64,000 bases of DNA. Origin: an uncultured Clostridia bacterium. GTDB taxonomy: Bacteria > Bacillota > Clostridia > Oscillospirales > Oscillospiraceae. Position numbers and translations under genes: made by a program. Under the pieces are notes generated by a model. It ran no database searches and was not told the DNA's origin. It worked only from the letters and a program-made list of their open reading frames with translations. Below are positions 41,723 to 50,489 of this stretch, piece by piece. The stretch spans positions 1-64,000 of the forward strand of contig CAKNRQ010000006.1 of the NCBI GenBank assembly GCA_930990965.1. The letters are read 5' to 3'. Positions within the stretch are counted from its first letter, which is position 1; each line of letters opens with the position of its first letter.

Positions 41723-42892
41723 TCAGTCCATCAGCCAGAGCGTATCGGCCCGGCCCGGTTCGTTGAGCGACGTGAGAGTTTTAACCACGTTCTCCATGTG
41801 CGCCATCGAAATGTCGGCACCGCCCAGGCCGCCGATTGCGGAGAAGTGCGCCTTGCCCGCGAGCGTCTCTCCCATAGCGGCGCAGACCTCGCTGTACATG
41901 GAACCCGCGTTCCAGCCAAAGCTCACCGAGCGGTCGACGACGGCGAAGCCCTTCACATTGGCCAGCGCTGCCCGCACCTTTTCCACCGGGAAGGGGCGGG
42001 TAAAGCGCAGCTTGAGCACGCCCACCTTCACGCCGCTCTCACGCATCGCATCCACCACGTCGCGCGCCGTGCCGGTCATGCCGCCCACAGTGACAAGGGC
42101 GTAGTCCGCGTCGTCGAGCCTGTAGGTATCTATCGCGCCGCCGTAGCTGCGGCCGAAGGCAGCGGCGAACTTAGCGTCCACTTCATCTATCACGGGCAGC
42201 GCCGCCTGCATGGCTTCGAGGTGGTTGTGGCGGTATTTCATGAGCAGCTCGCCCGGAGTCATGGGGTCGAGCGCCTGCGGCGTCGCAGGGTCGAGCTTGG
42301 CCGGGAGAGAATATGCCGGAAGGAAAGCGTCAACTTCCTCCTGCGTGGGCAGCTCCACGCGCTCGACGAGGTGGCTCGAGTAAAAGCCGTCATAGCAGAC
42401 GTTCACGGGTATGAGCACCCTTTTGTCCTCGGCAAGCATGTAGCCCTGGATTATCATGTCCAGTATCTCCTGGTTGGTCTCGCAGAAGCACTGTATCCAG
42501 CCCGCCTCACGCACGCTCATAGCGTCCTGCTGTCCAGACCATATCGTCTCCGGCGAGGTCATCTCGCGTGTGGCGATAGCCATAACCATCGGGAGGCGCA
42601 GCGTTGACATGCGGAAGTAGGGTTCGTACATCAGCGCGAGGCCCTGGGCGCTCGTGGCGGTGAACACACGGCCGCCCGCTGCGGCCGCGCCCTGCACCAC
42701 GCTCATAGCGCTGTGCTCGCTCTCAACCTGCACCATGCGTGAGTTGAGCTCTCCGGAGAAGACGAGGTCGGCCAGGCCCTCAACCACCGAGCTCTGCGGC
42801 GTTATAGGATAGGCCGCTATCAAATCCGGCCTGCAAAGCGCCGCGCCCATAGTCGCGCACTTGTTGCCGGTCAACGCTTTAACTTCGCCCAT
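41723..42892 (-). CDS. porA: Pyruvate-type 2-oxoacid:ferredoxin oxidoreductase, alpha subunit
   Basis: This 389-residue protein carries the pyrimidine-binding and C-terminal domains of the enzyme. It begins VKALTGNKCATMGAALCRPD, with AYPITPQSSVVEGLADL (about 29-45) and VESEHSAMSVVQGAAAAGGR (about 57-76), which includes the Glu used in cofactor activation. ATSAQGLALMYEP follows. Its start lies 1 bp from the delta stop, so translation is coupled. The length matches PorA of Thermotoga and Clostridia. Confidence 0.92.
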   Translation of the reverse strand: MGEVKALTGNKCATMGAALCRPDLIAAYPITPQSSVVEGLADLVFSGELNSRMVQVESEHSAMSVVQGAAAAGGRVFTATSAQGLALMYEPYFRMSTLRLPMVMAIATREMTSPETIWSGQQDAMSVREAGWIQCFCETNQEILDMIIQGYMLAEDKRVLIPVNVCYDGFYSSHLVERVELPTQEEVDAFLPAYSLPAKLDPATPQALDPMTPGELLMKYRHNHLEAMQAALPVIDEVDAKFAAAFGRSYGGAIDTYRLDDADYALVTVGGMTGTARDVVDAMRESGVKVGVLKLRFTRPFPVEKVRAALANVKGFAVVDRSVSFGWNAGSMYSEVCAAMGETLAGKAHFSAIGGLGGADISMAHMENVVKTLTSLNEPGRADTLWLMD

Positions 42893-42893
42893 C

Positions 42894-43151
42894 TCACTTC
42901 ACCTCCGGTTCCATCGTTATGGCCTGCTTGGGACACTCCGCGGCGCAGAGCCCGCAGCCCTTGCAGTAGTCGTAGCTTATGAGTATCTCGCGCCCCTCGG
43001 CGTAGATGCTGCCCACGGGGCAATAGCCCAGGCAGATGCCGCAGTTGACGCAGCGGTCCTTGTTCATCACGGGCCTGACCACACGCCAGGACGCCGTATC
43101 CAGTATGTACATCCCGTCATTTCCGAGCGGGGTCACGTGTTCTCTATCCAT
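42894..43151 (-). CDS. porD: Pyruvate-type oxidoreductase, delta (2x[4Fe-4S] ferredoxin) subunit
   Basis: This 85-residue ferredoxin-like subunit holds two [4Fe-4S] cluster motifs: CVNCGICLGYCPVGSI (about 34-49) and CKGCGLCAAECPKQAI (about 63-78). It passes electrons from the catalytic subunits to ferredoxin. The start MDREHV is supported by AAGGAGG upstream; six extra codons in the longer frame lack a site. Confidence 0.93.
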   Translation of the reverse strand: MDREHVTPLGNDGMYILDTASWRVVRPVMNKDRCVNCGICLGYCPVGSIYAEGREILISYDYCKGCGLCAAECPKQAITMEPEVK

Positions 43152-43162
43152 GCCGCTCCTCC

Positions 43163-43696
43163 TTAACATATGCGCACAGCGTCATAGGCCCTGCGGGCCG
43201 CCTCGCGGTTTGTTTCCCCGAACTCGGCCGCTATGTTGTCAAAGAGCTTCTGGGCGTCTACCAGGCCCGTTACGCGCGCGAAGGCGCCGAGCATGGCCGT
43301 GTTCGGTATGTTCCTGCCAATCTCGTCGAGCGCTATGGCCGTAGCGTCTACAACCGCCACCCTCCCCGTCTGCTCGGGGATGGCGAGCTCTTCCGGTGCA
43401 TGGGCCGAGTTTATGATGACCGTACCGCCCTCGCGCAATCCGGCATAAGTGGCTGAGAGGTGTATGAGCGTGTCGTCAAGTATGATGAGCACGTCCGGCG
43501 TGTACACCTGCGTCTTGCGCCGTATGGGTTCTTCGGCCAGGCGCAGGAAGCCGAACACCGGCGAACCCTTGCGCTCAACCCCGAAGAAGGGTATGAACTG
43601 TCCGTAGTGCCCCGTCTCCACAGCGGTTCTGACCACTATGTGGCTGGCTTTCACAAGGCCCTGGCCGCCCCTGCCGTGCAGCCGTATTTCTTGCAT
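43163..43696 (-). CDS. porC: Pyruvate-type oxidoreductase, gamma subunit
   Basis: This 177-residue protein starts with the gamma-domain signature IRLHGRGGQGLVKAS (residues 4-18) and continues FIPFFGVERKGSPVFGFLRL (about 34-53). The start MQEIRL was preferred over one 17 codons upstream because GGAG lies 8 bp before it. It is the first gene of the por operon. A convincing promoter for this strand was not resolved in the 179-bp region shared with the divergent GNAT-IclR pair. Confidence 0.9.
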   Translation of the reverse strand: MQEIRLHGRGGQGLVKASHIVVRTAVETGHYGQFIPFFGVERKGSPVFGFLRLAEEPIRRKTQVYTPDVLIILDDTLIHLSATYAGLREGGTVIINSAHAPEELAIPEQTGRVAVVDATAIALDEIGRNIPNTAMLGAFARVTGLVDAQKLFDNIAAEFGETNREAARRAYDAVRIC

Positions 43697-43756
43697 CTGT
43701 ATCACTCCTCGCAAATTGTACAAAGTTTCTACCTTCAATTTGTGCAATTATTATGG

Positions 43757-43823
43757 CGAACTCTTGCGAACTTGACGTTTTCAAATTTGTTCGCTATAAT
43801 AACATTACGTTCGATTTACGAAC
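43757..43823. promoter_or_regulatory. Cluster of CGAAC/GTTCG half-sites in the por/GNAT-iclR intergenic region
   Basis: Five copies of CGAAC or its complement lie within 67 bp: CGAAC at 43757 and 43767 (10 bp apart, one helical turn), GTTCG at 43789 and 43809, and CGAAC at 43819. The last two form GTTCG-ATTTA-CGAAC right at the predicted start site. The adjacent IclR-family regulator is the natural candidate binder. Confidence 0.6.
43772..43800 (+). promoter_or_regulatory. Promoter of the GNAT-iclR unit
   Basis: TTGACG (43772-43777) and a perfect TATAAT (43795-43800) are separated by 17 bp. The start codon of the GNAT gene lies 75 bp beyond the -10 box. Confidence 0.8.
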
Positions 43824-43875
43824 CATATCTACCCGGAGAATACCACGTCCGGGCTGCAAAGTCAAGGAGGTTACT

Positions 43876-44304
43876 ATGATCAGACGCATGGCAGGCGCGG
43901 ATCTGGACGACATAGCGCAAATATGGCTCGAGTCCAACCTGGAAGCGCACGGATTTGTCCCGGCAGATTACTGGCGCGGCAAGTTTGATGAGGTGCGTGA
44001 ACAGATAGCGCATGCGGAGGTTTATGTATATGAGGACGGCGGCGGCGTGGAGGGCTTCATCGGCCTCGACGGCGGCTACGTGGCCGGGCTGTTCGTGCGT
44101 CAGGGCTCGCGCTCGAAGGGCATAGGCGCCCGGCTGCTGGGCCTGGCGAAAGCCATGAGGGAAGAACTCGTCCTGGACGTCTACGTCCAAAACTCCCGCG
44201 CGCGGGAGTTTTACGAGCGTGAAGGTTTCCGCGTTTTGAGCGAGGGTACTGACGTTCAGACCGGCCAGGCCGAAGTGCGCATGGTGTGGGAGGCCGGGAC
44301 ATGA
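43876..44304 (+). CDS. GNAT family N-acetyltransferase
   Basis: This 142-residue acetyltransferase has the GNAT fold: N-terminal MIRRMAGADLDDIAQIWLES, central GFIGLDGGYVAGLFV, the acetyl-CoA P-loop QGSRSKGIGARLLGLA (about 76-91), and VYVQNSRAREFYEREGF near the C terminus. It is similar in pattern to YjaB/RimI-like enzymes. The substrate is unknown. AAGGAGG precedes the ATG by 5 bp, placing the start 41 codons inside the longer open frame. Its stop overlaps the IclR start. Confidence 0.88.
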   Translation: MIRRMAGADLDDIAQIWLESNLEAHGFVPADYWRGKFDEVREQIAHAEVYVYEDGGGVEGFIGLDGGYVAGLFVRQGSRSKGIGARLLGLAKAMREELVLDVYVQNSRAREFYEREGFRVLSEGTDVQTGQAEVRMVWEAGT

Positions 44305-45062
44305 AAACACCTGAGAGTTCGCAGTATATACTCTCGTCTCTGGACCACGCTCTGGACGCGCTGGGGCTATACTTTGAATATGAAGAGCTCACTGCCGCCA
44401 AGGCCGCAAAGGCCTTGGGCGTGAGCCGCACGGCGGCCTTTCGCATACTGTACACGCTGGAGGCCAAGGGCTACCTCACGCGCACCGAAGAGGGCGGCTA
44501 CCGGCTAGGTATCAAGCTTTTCTCCCTTGGCGCGCTTGCCCAGACGCGCATGGTGCTCGCCGGGCTGGTGCGCCCGGAGCTCTCCCGTCTCGCCGACGAG
44601 ACCGGAGAAACGGCGCATCTGGCCACAATGGACGGGCCGTATCACATAGTCTTCGTGGACAAGGCGCTCGGCAGGCTGAATCTCAAGATGGACACCGTCC
44701 TGGGCGACCGGCGTTGGGCGCATCAGACGGCGACGGGCAAAATGCTCCTGAGCCAGAAGCGACCTGAGCAGTGGGAGCAGTACGCCGCCGCGGCCCGCTT
44801 CGAGCGCCCCACGCCGAACTCCATCGGCACGCCGGAACAGCTCTACAACGAGCTCAGACTCACACGCGAGCGCGGCTGGGCCATAGACAATGAGGAGAGT
44901 GAAGAGGGCCTCACCTGTTTTGCCGTGGCCCTCACCGACGCTTCAGGCGCTGCAATAGCGGCCATAAGCTGCTCGGGACCGAGCACGCGCATGGAGCGCA
45001 ACCGCGAGCGAACCCTTGCGGCGCTGCGCGGCGCATCGTCCAGATTGGCCGGTATACATTGA
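44301..45062 (+). CDS. IclR-family transcriptional regulator
   Basis: This 253-residue regulator has an N-terminal winged helix (about 8-65; TAAKAAKALGVSRTAAFRIL and GYLTRTEEGGYRLG) and the C-terminal IclR effector domain (about 80-250). The effector domain includes GETAHLATMDGPYHIVFVDK, HQTATGKMLLSQ and RGWAIDNEESEEGLTCFAVAL. Effectors are usually small organic acids. It overlaps the GNAT gene by 4 bp and lies divergent from the por operon, with a half-site cluster between them, so it may control both units. Confidence 0.88.
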   Translation: MKTPESSQYILSSLDHALDALGLYFEYEELTAAKAAKALGVSRTAAFRILYTLEAKGYLTRTEEGGYRLGIKLFSLGALAQTRMVLAGLVRPELSRLADETGETAHLATMDGPYHIVFVDKALGRLNLKMDTVLGDRRWAHQTATGKMLLSQKRPEQWEQYAAAARFERPTPNSIGTPEQLYNELRLTRERGWAIDNEESEEGLTCFAVALTDASGAAIAAISCSGPSTRMERNRERTLAALRGASSRLAGIH

Positions 45063-45076
45063 AAATCCGGCATTTT

Positions 45077-45108
45077 GCCCGCGTTCATGAGAACGCGGGC
45101 TTCTTTTT
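45077..45108 (+). terminator. Terminator of the GNAT-iclR unit
   Basis: A 10-bp perfect stem (GCCCGCGTTC / GAACGCGGGC) with an ATGA loop is followed by TTCTTTTT. Confidence 0.9.
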
Positions 45109-45213
45109 GTACAGGGCGTTAATTTTACAAATTCCATCAATTTAATACTTTATTCTTTACTTCAACTGTGGTATAGTTTTATCTGTATCACTATGCTTAA
45201 TACGGAGGCAGAC

Positions 45214-45966
45214 ATGGACGACGAGCTCAGGAGCGATTTGATAGAGGGCCGCAACGCGGTCAACGAGGCCATGAGGGCCGGCAGGGCCATAGACAAGCTA
45301 TTTGTCTCCCGGGGCTCCAACGACCCGGCGCTCGGGCGCATCATTTCCCGGGCCAAGGACAATGGCATCGCCGTCGTCACAGTTGACCGGCGCAAGCTCG
45401 ACGAGATGAGCGTAACCGGTTCGCACCAGGGCGTCATCGCCGTGGCCGCCGTCACGCAGTATGCGAGCATAGACGACATCTTCGCCCTGGCCGCGGAGCG
45501 CGGCGAAGAGCCCTTTGTCATCGTCTGCGACGAGATAAGCGACGTACACAATCTGGGCGCCATCATACGCAGCGCCGAGTGCGCCGGAGCCCACGGGGTC
45601 ATAATCCCCAAGCGCCGCAGCGCGGGGCTCACCGCAGTGGTCGACAAGACCAGCGCCGGCGCGGCAGAGTATCTGCCCGTGGCGCGCGTGCCCAACATAC
45701 CCGCCGCGCTGCGCGAGCTCAAGGAGCGCGGGCTATGGGTCTACGGAGCGGCCGCCGAGGGCAGCAGTGAGATGTGGAAAACTGATTTGCGCGGTCCCGT
45801 CTGCCTCGTCATAGGTTCCGAGGGCGACGGCATGAGCCGCCTTGTGCGCGAGTGCTGCGACGTGCTCGTGAGCATACCCATGCGCGGGCGCGTCAGCTCG
45901 CTGAACGCCTCGGCCGCGGCCGCGGTGCTGATATACGAAGTGCTCCGGCAGAGGACCGGGGCGTAA
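45214..45966 (+). CDS. rlmB: 23S rRNA (guanosine-2-prime-O)-methyltransferase, RlmB/TrmH family
   Basis: This 250-residue SPOUT methyltransferase has the N-terminal substrate-binding domain (EGRNAVNEAMRAGRAIDKLF, about 10-29) and the C-terminal knot domain. The knot motifs are VCDEISDVHNLGAIIRSAEC (about 109-128, motif 1 with the N/R pair), LVIGSEGDGMSRLVRE (about 200-215) and IPMRGRVSSLNASAAAAVLIYE (shown here as the motif 3 region). The start at MDDELRS is supported by GGAGG 5 bp upstream. Following genes do not belong to a translation operon. Related TrmH-like paralogues cannot be excluded. Confidence 0.88.
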   Translation: MDDELRSDLIEGRNAVNEAMRAGRAIDKLFVSRGSNDPALGRIISRAKDNGIAVVTVDRRKLDEMSVTGSHQGVIAVAAVTQYASIDDIFALAAERGEEPFVIVCDEISDVHNLGAIIRSAECAGAHGVIIPKRRSAGLTAVVDKTSAGAAEYLPVARVPNIPAALRELKERGLWVYGAAAEGSSEMWKTDLRGPVCLVIGSEGDGMSRLVRECCDVLVSIPMRGRVSSLNASAAAAVLIYEVLRQRTGA

Positions 45967-46001
45967 ACCGCTGCCGCACGGCAGTGAGGGGTGTTACATA
46001 G

Positions 46002-48545
46002 TTGCTCGACACTGAGAATCTGACCAACGACAATATAAATATAGAGAATACAAGCGACGATCTGAGCCTCGAGAGCATTCTGGCCGAGTACGCGGATTTC
46101 GACGCCGAAAAGGCCGAGGCCCGCGACACCGCAGAACGCGCCAGGCAGATAGTCTATGAGTCCCTCGGAGAGACGCTTTCGGCGGGTATAGACAGCAGCG
46201 AGGCCGACGAGACTGTGGACGCATTCTACAACGAACCGGAACCCGAACCCGATCACGACTATTACAGCGAGGCCTCCGGCTACGCCGGGCGTCTGCGCCG
46301 CAGTTTTGAGCGCTTTGGCAGAAGGGTAAACATTCCGGCCGAGGACGAGTTCACTCCCGAACCCGGCGGCGAACCCGACTTTGCCGGCGACGACGACGTA
46401 AAGGTCTACCGCCCTGCGAGCTCCATACTGCCGGACGGCGATGAGGACGTCAAAGTTTACCCCGGGCCAAAGGGCCGCGACCTGGACAGCGTAATAACCG
46501 AGGCCGAGCGCCGCTCATCCCGCTGGCAGCACAGTGACGGAGCGTCTACGTGGACCGAGCGCAAGCTCGAGGACGCAGAGAAGTTCGACTACGGCGAGTG
46601 GGCGGCAAGCGCCGCAGAGCCGGAAACAGATTTCGGCGACGGCGCCTATACTTATGGCCGTGAGGAACGCGGAGATTCTGACTTCGACTCCGGCCGCTTC
46701 TACGACCCGGACGAGGACATGCGCGAATACAGCGCCGGCTCCGAAGAGGGCTACGAATACGCCCGCCCCGAGAGTGAAAACGCGCCGCGGCACGATTATG
46801 GAAGCGCGAAAAAGGCAAACCCCATTCTGGGCCTTCTGGCCGTGCTGAGCGTCAAATTCAGGCGGGCGCAGAGTGCCGGATCTGCCGTCACCATAGAAGA
46901 CGCGGAGGAACTGGGCGAAGAGCTCAGCGCAAAAAAGGCCGCCAAGTACTACGCCGGGAACGTCAACTCCCTTCGCATCCGCTTCAAATTGTCCATCTTC
47001 CCAATGGCAGCTCTGCTTTGGGTTTCGCTCGGTCTGCCTGCCTTCGGCGCGCTGGGCAGCGACCTCAAGGTCACTAGCCTCGCCTGCCTTGTAATGCAGC
47101 TTGCCGTCGTGATGCTGGGCCTGGACGTCTTCACCTCCGGCGTCATGAACCTCGTGCGCGGGCGTCCGGGACTTTGGACCCTCGTGGCGGTGGCCAACAT
47201 CGCCGCCGCCCTGGATGCGGCCGTCAGCTACGCAGTCGGGCAGGCGGGCTGGGGCGTGCCCATGTGTGCCGCGGCCGCGCTTTCCATGTTCTTCGCGCTC
47301 TGGGGCGCGCTGCTGGAGGCGCGCGCGCTGCGCTTCAGCTGCCGAGCCCAGGAGCTTGCAGAGGACCCGGCCGTTGTCACCGCGGAGAACGGCATAGAGG
47401 GCCGCGAGGGCAGTGTCCTGCTCAAGAGCAGCCGCTCCACCGAGGGCTGGCTGCACCGCTGTGAGGAACCCGACGCGGTCGAAAGCGTTTTCAGTGTTGC
47501 CGCGCCCTGGCTGCTCCTGGCCTCGTTCGCGCTGGCCGTGATAGCGACGGCTATATCCGGGCGCTGGACATATTTCTTCCGCGTTTTTGCCGCTTCGGCA
47601 TGCGCCATTGCACCTATGGGCGCTTTTGTCGCCTGTGCGCTTCCATACTTCCTGCTGGCCATACGCGCCTATAGGCGCGGCGCGGCTGTCGCCGGCTGGC
47701 CCGGCATGCGTGACATCGGCCGCTCAATAGGTATGGTCATCACCGACACCGACCTCTTCCCGGGCGACAGTGTCAAAATATCCTCCATCCGAGTGCTGGA
47801 CGGCACCTCGGCCGAGCGCGTGATAGCTGACGCGAGTAGCGTCATCGTGGCTTCGGGCAGCGGGCTCTCGCCCGTATTCTCCGAACTGCTGCGCCGCAAC
47901 GGCTACGCCATGCGCCGCGTGGAAGACTTCTGCTGCCATGAGGGCGGCGGGCTCACGGCGCTCATAGCCGGTGAGGAAGTGCTGTGCGGCAGCGCGGCCT
48001 TCATGCGGCTCATGGGTGTGATGGTGCCGCAGAAGCTCGCCGACCGCAGCGCCGTGTTTGTAGCCATAAGCGGCGTGCTCTCCGGTATTTTCACTATCGA
48101 CTACTCCCCCGTGCCCAGCGTGGGCCGGGCCCTCGCGGGCTGCCTGCGCGACAGGCGCGTGCCTATATTTGCCGTGCGCGACTTCCTCGTGACGCCGCTC
48201 ATGCTCAACCGCAAATACCACGTCCCGGCAGAGGGCTTTGACTTCCCGCTCTTCGCCGTGCGCTATGCGGTCTCTGCAACTCAGCCGGAAGACGGCAGCC
48301 CCATCTGCGCCCTGCTCGGCCGCGAAGGCCTGGGCGGCTTCATGGAAGTGTCCGGCTGCGGACACCGCTGCTACATCTCGGCCATGTTGGGAACCACCCT
48401 CTCCGCAGTCGCCGCAGTGGTCGGCGTAGTGCTGGTCTTCGCGCTCTATGCCTTTGCCGGCGGGCTCGCCGTGAATTGGCTCATCGCCTACATGGCCCTG
48501 TTCGCTATTCCCGGCATCATAGCCGCGGTGGCCATGGCGCGCTGA
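46002..48545 (+). CDS. Degenerate P-type-ATPase-like membrane protein with acidic N-terminal extension
   Basis: This 847-residue protein has a strongly acidic, low-complexity cytosolic N terminus (about 1-300, many Glu/Asp/Tyr). Hydrophobic segments follow at about 328-460, with two more near 500-560 and two at the C terminus. The part between 570 and 780 has the layout of the P and N domains of P1B-type ATPases: MVITDTDLFPGD (578-589) where DKTGT is expected, CGSAAFMRLMGVMVP, VFVAISGVLSGIFTIDY, and FAVRDF where TGD is expected. KTGT, TGES, TGD and GDGxND are all absent, so catalysis is unlikely. The start is a TTG with GAGGGGTG 8 bp upstream. I infer a pseudo-ATPase; a distant unrelated protein is the alternative. 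Confidence 0.6.
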   Translation: MLDTENLTNDNINIENTSDDLSLESILAEYADFDAEKAEARDTAERARQIVYESLGETLSAGIDSSEADETVDAFYNEPEPEPDHDYYSEASGYAGRLRRSFERFGRRVNIPAEDEFTPEPGGEPDFAGDDDVKVYRPASSILPDGDEDVKVYPGPKGRDLDSVITEAERRSSRWQHSDGASTWTERKLEDAEKFDYGEWAASAAEPETDFGDGAYTYGREERGDSDFDSGRFYDPDEDMREYSAGSEEGYEYARPESENAPRHDYGSAKKANPILGLLAVLSVKFRRAQSAGSAVTIEDAEELGEELSAKKAAKYYAGNVNSLRIRFKLSIFPMAALLWVSLGLPAFGALGSDLKVTSLACLVMQLAVVMLGLDVFTSGVMNLVRGRPGLWTLVAVANIAAALDAAVSYAVGQAGWGVPMCAAAALSMFFALWGALLEARALRFSCRAQELAEDPAVVTAENGIEGREGSVLLKSSRSTEGWLHRCEEPDAVESVFSVAAPWLLLASFALAVIATAISGRWTYFFRVFAASACAIAPMGAFVACALPYFLLAIRAYRRGAAVAGWPGMRDIGRSIGMVITDTDLFPGDSVKISSIRVLDGTSAERVIADASSVIVASGSGLSPVFSELLRRNGYAMRRVEDFCCHEGGGLTALIAGEEVLCGSAAFMRLMGVMVPQKLADRSAVFVAISGVLSGIFTIDYSPVPSVGRALAGCLRDRRVPIFAVRDFLVTPLMLNRKYHVPAEGFDFPLFAVRYAVSATQPEDGSPICALLGREGLGGFMEVSGCGHRCYISAMLGTTLSAVAAVVGVVLVFALYAFAGGLAVNWLIAYMALFAIPGIIAAVAMAR

Positions 48546-48620
48546 TAACAGAATCCGGGGGCTGTCGTGCGGCGGCCCCCTGTTAAATATGCGCTATCCA
48601 GATATTTTAGGAGGGATTTC

Positions 48621-49736
48621 ATGAAAAAACTCGGTTTTGGGCTCATGCGTCTGCCACTTCTGGACCCCAACGACACCACCAGCGTAGACGTTGAAACTGT
48701 CAAGGTCATGGCCGACACCTTCCTCGAGCGCGGCTTCACCTACTTTGACACCGCCGCGCCCTATCACCGCGGCAGCAGCGAAATAGCTTTCCGCGAAGCC
48801 GTGGTCAAGCGCTACCCGCGCGAGGCGTACACCATCACCGACAAGCTCTCCATGTTCATGATTAAAGACGAGGCTGAGATCCCCGGCTTCTTCGATGCGC
48901 AGCTTGAGCGGCTCGGCCTCGACTACGTGGACTACTACTGGCTCCACGGCCTGAACTTTGAAACCTACCGCCAGGCCCAGGAGATGCACGCCTTCGAGTT
49001 CATTCGCCGCCTGCGTGACGAGGGCAGGGCCAAGCACATCGGTCTCTCCTTCCACGACAAACCCGAGCTGCTGGACGAAATTCTCACCGCCCACCCCGAA
49101 CTGGAGTACGTACAGATACAGCTCAACTACCTAGACTGGGAGGACGTGGCTATACAATCCCGCCGCTGCTACGAAGTCGCCACCAAGCACGGCAAGCCCG
49201 TCATAGTCATGGAACCCGTGCGCGGCGGCGCGCTTGCAAGCGTCCCCGCCGAAGCCGAAGCGCTCTTGCACGCCCTCGACAGCGAGGCCTCTATCGCCTC
49301 CTGGGCCATACGCTTCGCCGCCTCCCATGACAACGTCATGACCGTGCTCTCCGGCATGACCGCCCCCGAGCAGATGCTGGACAACACCGGCTACATGGCT
49401 GATTTCAAGCCCCTGACGGAACACGAGGCTGAAACCGTACTCAAGGCCGCCGGAGTCATCCGTTCCTCCATCGCCGTACCCTGCACCGCGTGCCACTACT
49501 GCACCGACGGCTGCCCCATGCAAATCCCCATCCCCGAGTACTTTGCAGTGTACAACTACTACCTGGCTCGTATAAAGATGCCTGGCACCGCGCCCCAATC
49601 TTATTACGCAAGCCTGGCCGAAGGCCGCGGCAAGGCCTCCGAGTGCATCAAATGCGGCCAGTGCGAAGAGCGCTGTCCCCAGCATTTGCCGATACGCCAC
49701 AACCTGGAACTCGTGGCCGAGGCCCTAGAAAAATAA
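48621..49736 (+). CDS. Aldo/keto reductase with C-terminal [4Fe-4S] domain
   Basis: This 371-residue cytosolic protein has an aldo/keto reductase barrel (about 1-270): GFGLMRLPLLD, FTYFDTAAPYHRGSSE with catalytic Asp and Tyr, and IGLSFHDKPELL. A C-terminal ferredoxin-like domain follows with CTACHYCTDGCPMQI (about 292-306) and CIKCGQCEERCPQHL (about 344-358). This fusion is widespread in anaerobes, where electrons may come from ferredoxin. The substrate is unknown. AGGAGGG precedes the ATG. Confidence 0.9.
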   Translation: MKKLGFGLMRLPLLDPNDTTSVDVETVKVMADTFLERGFTYFDTAAPYHRGSSEIAFREAVVKRYPREAYTITDKLSMFMIKDEAEIPGFFDAQLERLGLDYVDYYWLHGLNFETYRQAQEMHAFEFIRRLRDEGRAKHIGLSFHDKPELLDEILTAHPELEYVQIQLNYLDWEDVAIQSRRCYEVATKHGKPVIVMEPVRGGALASVPAEAEALLHALDSEASIASWAIRFAASHDNVMTVLSGMTAPEQMLDNTGYMADFKPLTEHEAETVLKAAGVIRSSIAVPCTACHYCTDGCPMQIPIPEYFAVYNYYLARIKMPGTAPQSYYASLAEGRGKASECIKCGQCEERCPQHLPIRHNLELVAEALEK

Positions 49737-49738
49737 AC

Positions 49739-49773
49739 AAAAGGCCGTCAGGCGTTTGCCTGACGGCCTTTTC
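49739..49773. terminator. Bidirectional terminator after the aldo/keto reductase gene
   Basis: A perfect stem of about 15 bp (AAAAGGCCGTCAGGC / GCCTGACGGCCTTTT) with a GTTT loop serves this gene and the convergent gene ending at 49780. Confidence 0.9.
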
Positions 49774-49779
49774 TCGTAA

Positions 49780-50271
49780 TCAGCCGCTTCCGCTGCAATA
49801 GAGGCGCTCCACGACGGCACACATCGCCGTCGTGACCGCGTTCGCAACGATAACCGTCCACAGCAGCCGCTTCGAGCTCTGCGCGCCCGGTTTCAGGTTG
49901 TAGTAGGTTATGGGCAGCTCGATGGCCACGGTTATGAGCAGGAATATAATTCCCACGAAGTAGCCCGTGTCCCACACCCCGTGCCCGGTCTGAGCGTTCC
50001 CGAACTTCATCAGCAAATATGGCCAGATGAAGCTCATCAGGTTCGCCAGTACGACTACGATCAGCGTCTTCCAGGGCCGCCCTGTCCTCCCAACGAAGTA
50101 CACCGCGCAGAACTCTATGGCTATCGTCGCAGCGGCTGTGAACGGCAGCACGTCGCCGGGCCTCGCGTCGGTCAGCCATACCCACGAGGTGTTGGCCCAA
50201 GCTGCGCCTGTCAGGCACATTGCCACTGCCAGCGCAGTGAGCATTGTACCCATGGCCTTTCCCGTTTTCAT
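49780..50271 (-). CDS. Small integral membrane protein, unknown function
   Basis: The 163-residue protein has five hydrophobic segments and may carry an N-terminal signal-anchor (GTMLTALAVAMCLTGAAWA). Loops include TDARPGDVLPF and KFGNAQTGHGVWDTGYF. The topology is reminiscent of folate or vitamin ECF S components, but no binding motif is clear, so I leave it unassigned. It is a single-gene unit. Confidence 0.55.
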   Translation of the reverse strand: MKTGKAMGTMLTALAVAMCLTGAAWANTSWVWLTDARPGDVLPFTAAATIAIEFCAVYFVGRTGRPWKTLIVVVLANLMSFIWPYLLMKFGNAQTGHGVWDTGYFVGIIFLLITVAIELPITYYNLKPGAQSSKRLLWTVIVANAVTTAMCAVVERLYCSGSG

Positions 50272-50401
50272 TTTATTACCCCCTCATAAATATGAGTCCC
50301 CGCCATTTTTTGTCCTGTTAGACGTCAAGCGCGGCAAAAAGTTCCACCTTTACAGCTTTGCACGGGAATAACCCCGTTAAAAACTATTGCATTTTTGGCT
50401 A

Positions 50402-50430
50402 TTGCCAAAGCCGCCAAAGTATTATATAAT
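50402..50430 (+). promoter_or_regulatory. Promoter of the EF-G-like gene
   Basis: TTGCCA (50402-50407) and a perfect TATAAT (50425-50430) are separated by 17 bp, about 60 bp before the start codon. Confidence 0.78.
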
Positions 50431-50489
50431 TAGTTGGTTCATTTTTGGGAAAACGCTACGTTTTAATATAAGAAGGAGTGGAAACACAC

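Noticed and set aside
40650..42104. 484-codon plus-strand open frame
   Set aside because: It runs antisense through porB and part of porA and crosses a strong bidirectional terminator.
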